DNA of 48,882 bases from Chitinispirillaceae bacterium (lineage in GTDB: Bacteria; Fibrobacterota; Chitinivibrionia; Chitinivibrionales; Chitinispirillaceae): contig JAFGDP010000030.1 of the NCBI GenBank assembly GCA_016932075.1, positions 1-48,882 on the forward strand. The letters run 5' to 3'. A model generated the notes under the pieces. It saw nothing but the letters and a program-made list of their open reading frames with translations. It had not been told where the DNA came from and made no database searches. A program made the position numbers and the translations under genes. Shown here piece by piece: positions 25,114 to 31,731 of the stretch (its first letter is position 1; every line of letters starts with the position of its first letter).

Positions 25114-26961
25114 ATGAACAGCCACACCTACAACAAAGACCTTAATCCCCGTCTTTTCGGGCAGGACTCTGTCGGCAAGAGCGCTTCCCAGGCGCCTCCA
25201 GCCCCAAAGACCCAGCAGCAACCTGCGCAGCAGCAGACCCAACCCAAAACCAAGGCAGCGCCTGAATACCGCATAACCAACGTTGAGATCGTTGTACCGT
25301 CAGACGGCCTGAAAAAGGACCAGCCCTTCGATATCCAAGGCGCGGTCCAGCCGCTTGCTGGCGCTGTGACAAAGAAAAAAGTCCGGATAGAACTCATCAC
25401 CCGGTACAATGGCACCGATGACCGGATAGGTCTAGCCGAAGCTGATATTGAGAAGGACAATACCTTTTTTGGCACCTGCAACCAGCTTTTTTACCATGAC
25501 GGTTTTCAGCGGGACAAGGACAAACCGTCTGATGCAAAATTCACCCTGGAAGTAAAAGCTTCAGGCACAGGTGCGGAAAAGGAGTCGACCTCAAAGCCTG
25601 TCGAACTTCCCATGGCTGCCTCGACTGTTATTCTGAAAAAGGGAAAGTATGACGATACCTGGGTAAAAGACCATGCTGCAACCCATCCAAAGAGCGGGAA
25701 AGAGTATGTGCCTGACAACAAGGTGAAGAAGCTGCAGGAGAACCTGTTTAGATTCCGCCTGCTAAAGCAGGACAAAATAACCGGTCTTTTCGACGATGCC
25801 ACTGAGGCAGCGCTCAAGGATTTTCAGGAGCTTGCAAAGAAACCAGAGCGTAAGAAGGGTACCGAGATAAAGACCTTCACTACCGAAAAGATAACATATG
25901 ATGGAAGCGAAACAGGGACCGTAGGAGAAAAAACCGAAAAAGAGGTCGCGCTCTGGCAGCAGAACAACTGGGTAAAACCTGAAGACGAGATCATGCAGGG
26001 ATCAGTTGACGATACCGGTGTTAGAGGCGGCAAAGGAACCCGCGACGATCCCAAATATTTCGAGGGAATAAAAGTCACAGACCTGCAGAAGCTGCTCAAG
26101 GAGGTCAAAGCTTATGACGGCGATGCAAGCGGCTTTGTGTGCGACAAGACCCATGTCGCGATCAAGCTGTTTCAGGAGCATGCGATCAAGGGTACTTTTA
26201 TCGGTCCCGCCAAAGAAAAGATCGAACTCCCCGAAGCGGAACGGCTGAAGGTACAGAAAGAAGGCGTCGCGTGCGGGGAGACGGTTGAAATGGCGAAGAA
26301 GGCGAAAGAGAAGGGGTGGAAGGTGGCGGGGAAAGAGAGCAAGGTGCATACAGACTGGAAGCAGGGATTTGGGAGAAGTATTTCCGGTCAGAATAAGTAT
26401 AATGACGAAATCGAAGCTGCTGCCGCGAAGTACAATGTCGATCCTCTCCTGCTGAAATCTATTATTGCACAGGAAAGTAATTTTGATCCAACAGCGAATA
26501 ACCAACAAGGTTGTGCAGGATTGACTCAGATTGCAAAAAATACAGTTGCAGATACTGGACTGAGCATTGGAAAAACGAAGAAGGAAGATGGTAGATGGAT
26601 TTATGATTTTGATGGTGATGAGAGGTTTGATCCTAAAAAGTCTATTGAGGCTGGGGCAAAAATATTGAGCCAGAAGCGAAATCGTGTTACCAATAAAATA
26701 TTACCATTATATAGCGAAAAACCATCTGCTGAAGATTTTTTAAAATTATGGGTTGCATCATATAATGCTGGTGAGGGAACGGTTTTGGAGGCGGTGAAAA
26801 ACAGCTCTAGTAAAAATCCGCAGTGGGATGATTTGCTCAACAATAAGGAACCTAAGAAATCGTCTCTTTATAAAGCAATCCCCCAAAGTTGGGGGGCGGA
26901 TAAAAAGTATATAGAAATCACAGAATATGTTGAAAATGTTATTAAAAGGAAAATGCAATGA
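25114..26961 (+). CDS. Polymorphic toxin: PG-binding trunk with C-terminal SLT lysozyme-like domain
   Basis: The 615-residue protein has no signal peptide. Residues 1-50 are a polar, Gln/Pro-rich leader and 51-165 an Ig-like beta domain. Two peptidoglycan-binding-like helical modules follow, around 203-242 (KVKKLQENLFRF, GLFDDATEAALKDFQ) and 320-360 (VTDLQKLLKEV, DKTHVAIKLFQEHA). Residues 430-615 are a lytic transglycosylase (SLT/lysozyme-like) domain with catalytic Glu454 in IIAQESNFDP, then GCAGLTQIA and VASYNAGEG. Base composition switches from GC-rich trunk to AT-rich toxin between about 26340 and 26460, as expected for exchangeable toxin tips. The stop overlaps the start of an exported small protein (ATGA), its probable immunity partner. 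AGGAGGGG 12 bases before the ATG lies at the IS end. Role as an interbacterial effector is inference. Confidence 0.8.
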   Translation: MNSHTYNKDLNPRLFGQDSVGKSASQAPPAPKTQQQPAQQQTQPKTKAAPEYRITNVEIVVPSDGLKKDQPFDIQGAVQPLAGAVTKKKVRIELITRYNGTDDRIGLAEADIEKDNTFFGTCNQLFYHDGFQRDKDKPSDAKFTLEVKASGTGAEKESTSKPVELPMAASTVILKKGKYDDTWVKDHAATHPKSGKEYVPDNKVKKLQENLFRFRLLKQDKITGLFDDATEAALKDFQELAKKPERKKGTEIKTFTTEKITYDGSETGTVGEKTEKEVALWQQNNWVKPEDEIMQGSVDDTGVRGGKGTRDDPKYFEGIKVTDLQKLLKEVKAYDGDASGFVCDKTHVAIKLFQEHAIKGTFIGPAKEKIELPEAERLKVQKEGVACGETVEMAKKAKEKGWKVAGKESKVHTDWKQGFGRSISGQNKYNDEIEAAAAKYNVDPLLLKSIIAQESNFDPTANNQQGCAGLTQIAKNTVADTGLSIGKTKKEDGRWIYDFDGDERFDPKKSIEAGAKILSQKRNRVTNKILPLYSEKPSAEDFLKLWVASYNAGEGTVLEAVKNSSSKNPQWDDLLNNKEPKKSSLYKAIPQSWGADKKYIEITEYVENVIKRKMQ

Positions 26962-27455
26962 GGCATGCACTTATGATAAAAATGCTATTTTTTTCATGTC
27001 CGATAGTTGTTTTGTGTTTCTGCAATATTAAAAGCGGCAACAGTGAAGCCAACACGCATCAGCCGACATTTAAACGGATTGACACTGTTTTTGTAAATTA
27101 CCCTCGCCAGGATACAGTTTATTTCAAAATAGATGAAAAATTGGATGTTTTAACATCGAGCAAAGACTCTGTTTGGTGGATTTCACAAATCACAAAAAAT
27201 CATCAATGGGTAATGCTGAATCGTATGCCTGCCAATCCTGAAGATGCATATGGCCAGAACGAACGATATGATATTTATTTTATTCCCACAAAGAAAAGTG
27301 TTACACGCGAAGAGCTTGGTTTTAAGCCGATATATTCATTTCTTTCTTTGTTTGAGAAAAACAACCTTGTTTTTGTTACGTTGGACAGCGGCGAAAATAT
27401 AGATACCGTTAACCTCACTGCCTACGCAATAAAAAACAACTACTGGTTAAAATAG
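26958..27455 (+). CDS. Probable immunity lipoprotein for the SLT toxin
   Basis: The ATG overlaps the toxin stop by ATGA. The 165-residue product has a short basic start and a hydrophobic signal (MIKMLFFSCPIVVLCFC) with Cys20 or Cys22 as possible lipid-attachment sites, although the lipobox is atypical. The mature part is polar with beta-rich character and no recognised domain. Translational coupling to a periplasm-acting hydrolase and export to the compartment where that hydrolase acts point to immunity. The gene is AT-rich like the toxin tip. No homology is claimed. Confidence 0.6.
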   Translation: MRHALMIKMLFFSCPIVVLCFCNIKSGNSEANTHQPTFKRIDTVFVNYPRQDTVYFKIDEKLDVLTSSKDSVWWISQITKNHQWVMLNRMPANPEDAYGQNERYDIYFIPTKKSVTREELGFKPIYSFLSLFEKNNLVFVTLDSGENIDTVNLTAYAIKNNYWLK

Positions 27456-27510
27456 CCGTCTTCGGCTCGCTATTCCATCAAATCAACTGAGTTGTCTTGG
27501 GAGGATGACT

Positions 27511-27960
27511 ATGGTTTTTAGGGGCCGCATGAAAATTATCATACACACCGTTGTATTTCCATTGGTGATTGTTTCTGCTAATGCATTCTGCCAGGAACCG
27601 TGCAAAGAGGCGGATACGCTATTGGCGCTGTCGGAATGTTTGGAAAACCAATGCTGTACGCAGGATTCCGTTCTGAATGCAACGTATAAAACGGTTTTCA
27701 AGAAAATATCCTCGGTGTATAAGAGCAAACCCTCGGAAGCACTGGTAATAAGGGATTCATTAAAAAAAATGCAGAAGCAATGGATTGTTACACGTGATCA
27801 ACATTGCCAATTTGTAAGCCGGATTGCAACCATAGACACCCCTTCAACCGGAAGTCAGCTACACCAGGCTACGTTCACCGATATAGGTTGTAAAACGGAA
27901 TATACGAAAGAAAGAATACGGCAATTGAAGGAAATCCTCACTTCATTAAACAATAGATAA
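27511..27960 (+). CDS. LprI/DUF1311-family lysozyme inhibitor-like protein
   Basis: GGGAGG (27499-27504) sits six bases before the ATG at 27511, which I prefer to the ATG at 27505 that abuts it. The 149-residue product has a signal peptide ending near ANAFCQEP. The mature part follows the LprI N-terminal/DUF1311 pattern: paired cysteines (C in EPCKEAD, ALSECLENQCC), then LNATYKTVFKKI, MQKQWIVTRDQHCQF and a final FTDIGCKTEYT. LprI proteins include a known lysozyme inhibitor from Mycobacterium. Its location just behind a lysozyme-like toxin suggests it is a second or inherited immunity protein. Confidence 0.75.
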   Translation: MVFRGRMKIIIHTVVFPLVIVSANAFCQEPCKEADTLLALSECLENQCCTQDSVLNATYKTVFKKISSVYKSKPSEALVIRDSLKKMQKQWIVTRDQHCQFVSRIATIDTPSTGSQLHQATFTDIGCKTEYTKERIRQLKEILTSLNNR

Positions 27961-27993
27961 TTTATAACGATTGGAAAATATTGAACATTAGAT

Positions 27994-28801
27994 CGCACTA
28001 TGGCTGCAGAACAACTGGGTAAAGCCTGAACCGGAATTTCGCAAAGACGATGTGGATGACAATGGCGTTCGGAACAAACATGGCGAGCGCGGCGGTGAAA
28101 AGTATCATCCAGGCACCCTGCTGACCGAATTTCAGAAAACACTCGCAGCCATAGCGGCCTACCATGGAAAAATAGACGGTTGGTTCTTTAACAAGCTGGA
28201 AAAAGCGTTGAGCATATTCCACGACCATGCGGTAAAAGGCGAATTCGTGGATGCGAAGGGCAAGAAGGTGGTGCTGGATAATAAAGACCGGCTGAAGGAC
28301 TACCGGAAAGGCGTGATAAACGGAGATACGATAAAGGTGGCGGAGAAGGTGAAGGAGAAGGGATTGAAGGTGGTCGGAAACGATGCTGATGATGAAACAT
28401 ACAATCAACAATATGCAGCAACAATGAAAGCGCTTGAGGGAAAACCATATATCCGAGGGAAAAATGGACCGGATTCGTTTGACTGTTCAGGAGCTGCATG
28501 TTGGGGATTAAGAAAAGTAGCGAACCCGAGTTTTGGTGATTACTCCGCAGATGATTTGTTTCACAAATTCTCCATAGAGAATAAGGGTGACGGAGTCGGA
28601 ACGATAAAATTTTATGATTATACCTCTGATGGAACGATTGACCATATTACATCGGTCATAAGTCCATCGCAAATGGTTCATCCCTCATCTGGAGCAGGAA
28701 AAATTGAGATCAGGCCTCTTGATTATCTCGATTCGTATACATCAAAGAGAGGCGGAAAGATTTTTAATAGAATTTGGAATTGGAACGCTATAAAAAAATA
28801 G
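27994..28801 (+). pseudogene. Orphan toxin cassette: PG-binding trunk fragment plus NlpC/P60 domain
   Basis: An open frame begins right after a TAG with IALWLQNNWVKPE, matching VALWQQNNWVKPE of the upstream toxin (residues 278-290). It continues co-linear through LKDYRKGVINGDTIK and KEKGLKVVGN before diverging. The remainder is an NlpC/P60-like cysteine peptidase: Cys in DSFDCSGAACWG and His in GTIDHITSV. The only possible start is a GTG at 28052 with no ribosome site, so it is probably a silent tip that could recombine onto the full-length trunk, like orphan Rhs/CdiA tips. AT content again jumps at the trunk/tip junction near 28380. The stop is followed at once by the ribosome site of an exported small protein. 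Confidence 0.78.
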
Positions 28802-28811
28802 GAGGTGGCTG

Positions 28812-29234
28812 ATGTACAAGATTTTAATCTTATTATTTGCCATTTTATTTTTTTGCGCCAAGCAAAACGATAAAGAACCAAACAATCGTTCCTCCGATGA
28901 TTCTCAAAAACAATCATTTGTGTTAACCAGTAAAAGTGGCAATAATATTGGTACTGTTTTTGCGCAAATGTTAAATGACAGTCTTTTCACAGCTCTTTTT
29001 ATCGCCAATAAAATGGATACGATCTATAAAATTGATGGACCTTTCTTTTATAATGCTAATGGGAAAGATATAGAAGTATCGAACGATAAGTTTTATGGGT
29101 ATACATTTGTTTTAAAAAGAAATGACTACTTTGTAGTACGGTTGTACGGAGATTCTGGCAGAACCGTTTCCGACAACATTACTATTGAATGGAACGATGG
29201 AGCAAAAATTATGGAGGTGCAAAAGACACCTTAA
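28812..29234 (+). CDS. Probable immunity lipoprotein for the NlpC/P60 tip
   Basis: GGAGG (28801-28805), overlapping the stop of the orphan cassette, lies six bases before the ATG. The 140-residue product starts MYKILILLFAILFFCAKQN, a short signal with a possible lipid-attachment Cys15 (Phe at -1 is atypical). The polar mature part (VLTSKSGNNIGTVFAQML; FVLKRNDYFVVRLYG) is unrelated by eye to the other candidate immunity proteins. Position directly behind the peptidase tip and predicted export support immunity; no family is recognised. Confidence 0.6.
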   Translation: MYKILILLFAILFFCAKQNDKEPNNRSSDDSQKQSFVLTSKSGNNIGTVFAQMLNDSLFTALFIANKMDTIYKIDGPFFYNANGKDIEVSNDKFYGYTFVLKRNDYFVVRLYGDSGRTVSDNITIEWNDGAKIMEVQKTP

Positions 29235-29413
29235 TTTACGCATTAATTTTATTTCCTTTCTCACCTTTCAAAGGTAATTTGCCATATTATGTGCCGAAAA
29301 GTTATAAAAAATCCATTTCCCAAATGGTAGAGCTTCAATTATCTACCCCTGCTGAATTAAACGCTAAATTTGGGATCGTAATAAATAATAAATCCGGAGA
29401 TACAACACGATGA
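29231..29413 (+). pseudogene. Remnant of a third toxin tip
   Basis: About 60 codons stay open here (including LPYYVPKSYKKSISQMVELQ) with no start of their own, directly behind the immunity gene. The stop TGA overlaps the ATG of a following signal-peptide-like frame (ATGA), the same layout as the intact toxin/immunity pair at 26958. I read it as the 3' end of another exchanged tip; the domain is not recognised. Confidence 0.4.
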
Positions 29414-29544
29414 TTAAATCGAAACAGATATTCGAGTTGTTAATGTGTTTGCTGATACTGTTTTCATATCCCTCTTGAGGCGAAAAAGCTTCTATTAAAA
29501 AAACACTTTCAGTACCAGAAGCAATAAAAGATCCAATAAGATAA
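29410..29544 (+). pseudogene. Decayed exported immunity-like gene
   Basis: From the ATG at 29410 the frame reads MIKSKQIFELLMCLLILFSY, a typical signal peptide, then meets TGA at 29476-29478. Past this stop the frame continues open for another 21 codons (GEKASIKKTLSVPEAIKDP) to a TAA at 29542. It looks like an immunity gene inactivated by a nonsense codon and a truncation. Confidence 0.45.
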
Positions 29545-29616
29545 TCATCAGTGTTCATCCGCAGGTGTTTTTATTCCATATCCTCAAAAAGATTTCCTTC
29601 AGTTACGTTGGGTTGA

Positions 29617-29757
29617 TTTCTTTTCAAGGTAAGCTCACCTGAAGAAACTATTCTTCAAAAATTAGGCTGGCGAGTGCTAAGAATATGGGAATGCGAAATT
29701 GAGAAAAAACCAGAATTAGTTAAACGACGGATACTTAATTATTTTAAGCGCCATTAA
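29617..29757 (+). pseudogene. Vsr-like mismatch endonuclease C-terminal fragment
   Basis: Forty-six codons remain open to a TAA; they contain LQKLGWRVLRIWECEIEKKP, which closely follows the C-terminal GWRVLxxWECE motif of very-short-patch-repair endonucleases. The catalytic N-terminal part is absent and a stop lies just upstream. Vsr genes accompany cytosine methyltransferases, so this is probably the stub of a lost restriction-modification locus. Its stop overlaps the convergent stop of the HNH endonuclease gene. A DUF559-type endonuclease tail is the alternative. Confidence 0.6.
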
Positions 29758-30626
29758 AAAGTGATTGTGTTTTCTGGCCGTGTTTCTTCTTTTTTATTAG
29801 GTGCAAGTTCATAAATATATTCGCAATGATAATTTAAGAAATGCTTGGTTTCATAAGGGACTTCTCTTAACCTTAGTGCTTTATTAATACCAATTCTATT
29901 CCAATCTTTTTGATCTACCTTATTTGACAACATGATATTTCCATTTGATTCAAAGGCAATATAACCATTGTCGAATAGCTTGTCTAAAGTTGGGACTAGC
30001 AGCAATGAATTGTACGGATTTATCCTTTCTTCATTTGATGACATTTTCCAAGGTTTAATATGTGAGGCAATAAGCACATCTTCTTTGGTGAACCCCGTTA
30101 CGCTGCATGTCTTCCATAGTTCAATAGCTCTGTTCCTATAAAGTCCCTGCCCAATTCTGCTTTTAATTATTGCTTCTCTTTCGGTTTTAGAAATTCCATA
30201 TTGAGATTGAATTTCAGCCACCATATTTCCTTCTTCAATTTTCTGGTCTATCAGTTCAAACGTGAATTTTGAAGGTCTATCAACGAAGCGGTTGTGGCTA
30301 CGGAGAATTGCTCTTCCTTCATATATAAAAGGACTATGGTGCCGTTTTCTAAAAAACACATGGATTATATCTTTCCTTTCGATAATTCTTTTATCTGATC
30401 CATGGCCTTTTTCGCCTTCCCAAAAGAGGATATCAGAATCGATATGGTCTTCATATTGGGTTAAACTTTTTTGTTTGTCTTTTGTTATAAAGAAAATAAG
30501 GATATTCTGCCCGCGTGGTGAAAAAACACCTTTGCTTATTGCTTGGTATTCTTTATAACCCCATAATTTGGCTAAAAATTTTCTTTCATATCTGCTGCCG
30601 ACAGAGATGCTGGAAAAATTAATCAT
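29754..30626 (-). CDS. HNH endonuclease (putative restriction enzyme)
   Basis: The 290-residue protein has an N-terminal domain with WGYKEYQAISKGVFSPRGQN and LFWEGEKGHGSDKRI, resembling DUF3427-type regions of restriction and defence nucleases. An HNH_2 domain follows at about 165-225 (CSVTG..., His189 in IASHIKPW, Asn206 in INPYNSLLL, LDKLFDNGY). It probably cuts DNA. No methyltransferase is present nearby, so either it recognises modified DNA (type IV-like) or its partner has been lost. The gene is AT-rich like the neighbouring toxin cassettes and is read leftward, its end overlapping the Vsr-like fragment by 3 bp. Confidence 0.8.
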   Translation of the reverse strand: MINFSSISVGSRYERKFLAKLWGYKEYQAISKGVFSPRGQNILIFFITKDKQKSLTQYEDHIDSDILFWEGEKGHGSDKRIIERKDIIHVFFRKRHHSPFIYEGRAILRSHNRFVDRPSKFTFELIDQKIEEGNMVAEIQSQYGISKTEREAIIKSRIGQGLYRNRAIELWKTCSVTGFTKEDVLIASHIKPWKMSSNEERINPYNSLLLVPTLDKLFDNGYIAFESNGNIMLSNKVDQKDWNRIGINKALRLREVPYETKHFLNYHCEYIYELAPNKKEETRPENTITF

Positions 30627-30636
30627 ACCAAAGTCA

Positions 30637-31614
30637 CTACCTGTTCTTTTTAATTAATTCCCTCGCCTTCCCCACAACCAGCTTTTTCAATTTTTCCGGC
30701 CCTTGAATCCTCACGCACTCTCCCATCTGCAACACCCACCTGACCAGCGTATCGGTCACGGGACAGGTGAGGGAAAGTTTTATAGTGCCGTCATTGCCAA
30801 TCTTTTCAATTGTCTGAGAAGAGTGCCATTTGCTTCGCTCGATCCATTTTGATGCAGGCGGGGTGATTTCCAGTACCACGGTTTCAGGTTCCTCCCCGTG
30901 CATTCTGCCGAATCCCTGTTCAAGATACTTCTTTACATCAAATTTTTCAGGAATGATAAAGTGGTGGTCTTCAATGCGCGGGTTTGAGATGCGGCTCAGG
31001 GTAAAGGTCCGTTCCTGCCTGGTGAGGCGGCAGTATCCCAGCACATACCATTCGCCGCCGTTGTTGATAAGAGCGTATGGCTCGATCTCCCTGCGGGACG
31101 AGGCCGTGCGTCTGCTGCCCTGGTACACCATGCTGATCCGCTTTTTCTGCATGATGGCTTCTAGTAAGATTGAAAACTCATTGCGCACGTCCTGCAGAGG
31201 CTCGAAAGGCCGGAAAAAATGGACGCTGTTGCAGAAATCGCGTATGGTTTCCATGACCTCTTTGTGCTTTTTTACTGGCGCGAGCAGTTTGTTGAACACC
31301 GGGTGGATTTTGTCGTCAAACGAGGTGTGGGTGAACACGCGGAGCGCACGTTCGGCAATGAGCAGGATGCCGAATTCCTGGTCGGTCAGGCCGATTCCGG
31401 GAATCGGGAACCGGTAATCGCCGAATACATACCTGCCTTTCTGACGGTCAAAAACAATGTCAACGCCGAGCATGGTGCGGATTGCCTCGATGTCCCGCTC
31501 GATTGTGCGGGTGGAGACCTCGAACTGTCCGGCAGCCTGCTCCGCGGATTCAAGCCTTCCGCGTTCAATCAGTTGCGACAGCTCGGCGATCCGTGACAAT
31601 GATCCGTACGCCAT
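30637..31614 (-). CDS. WYL-domain transcriptional regulator
   Basis: The start at 31614 is chosen because CGGAGAAAG lies just upstream and a promoter (TTGTCG-17-TATAAT, minus strand) is located before it; longer frames up to 31716 would run through that promoter. The 325-residue product has an HTH (LESAEQAAGQFEVSTRTIER), a central WYL domain (GGEWYVLGYCRLTRQERTF) and a C-terminal extension (VLQMGECVRIQGPEKLKKLV). WYL proteins bind nucleic-acid-type ligands and frequently govern defence loci. It is divergent from the J-domain/TPR operon and 10 bp upstream of the HNH gene in the same leftward direction. Confidence 0.88.
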   Translation of the reverse strand: MAYGSLSRIAELSQLIERGRLESAEQAAGQFEVSTRTIERDIEAIRTMLGVDIVFDRQKGRYVFGDYRFPIPGIGLTDQEFGILLIAERALRVFTHTSFDDKIHPVFNKLLAPVKKHKEVMETIRDFCNSVHFFRPFEPLQDVRNEFSILLEAIMQKKRISMVYQGSRRTASSRREIEPYALINNGGEWYVLGYCRLTRQERTFTLSRISNPRIEDHHFIIPEKFDVKKYLEQGFGRMHGEEPETVVLEITPPASKWIERSKWHSSQTIEKIGNDGTIKLSLTCPVTDTLVRWVLQMGECVRIQGPEKLKKLVVGKARELIKKNR

Positions 31615-31644
31615 GGCTTTCTCCGGGGATGAAACGCTTAACAT

Positions 31645-31676
31645 GAGATTATACATGATTTCGTCATTCCCGACAA
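31645..31676 (-). promoter_or_regulatory. Promoter of the WYL regulator gene
   Basis: Reading leftward, TTGTCG, a 17-bp spacer and an extended -10 TGTATAAT are seen. The -35 box overlaps one half of the CCGACA/TGTCGG palindrome, so autoregulation is plausible. Confidence 0.55.
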
Positions 31677-31686
31677 TATATGTCGG
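31670..31686. promoter_or_regulatory. Palindromic operator between divergent genes
   Basis: CCGACA-ATATA-TGTCGG is a perfect 6-bp inverted repeat with a 5-bp AT-rich centre. It sits between the WYL regulator and the J-domain gene, touching the leftward -35 box and lying about 12 bp ahead of a rightward TATAAT. It is a good candidate binding site for the WYL protein. Confidence 0.6.
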
Positions 31687-31697
31687 TATTCCATGGT

Positions 31698-31703
31698 TAT
31701 AAT
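31698..31703 (+). promoter_or_regulatory. -10 element of the J-domain operon
   Basis: A perfect TATAAT lies about 29 bp before the ATG at 31732. No good -35 box is found; the palindrome 31670-31686 occupies the space, which suggests activator-dependent or repressed expression. Confidence 0.45.
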
Positions 31704-31731
31704 CAGGAGCGGACACGAACGGGGGCGGAAC

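Noticed and set aside
24899..25117. Plus-strand frame across the MITE-like element, and its twin at 22709-22948
   Set aside because: Both are opposite the transposase end inside the IS repeat; the minus-strand frame matches rve transposases, so these are shadows.
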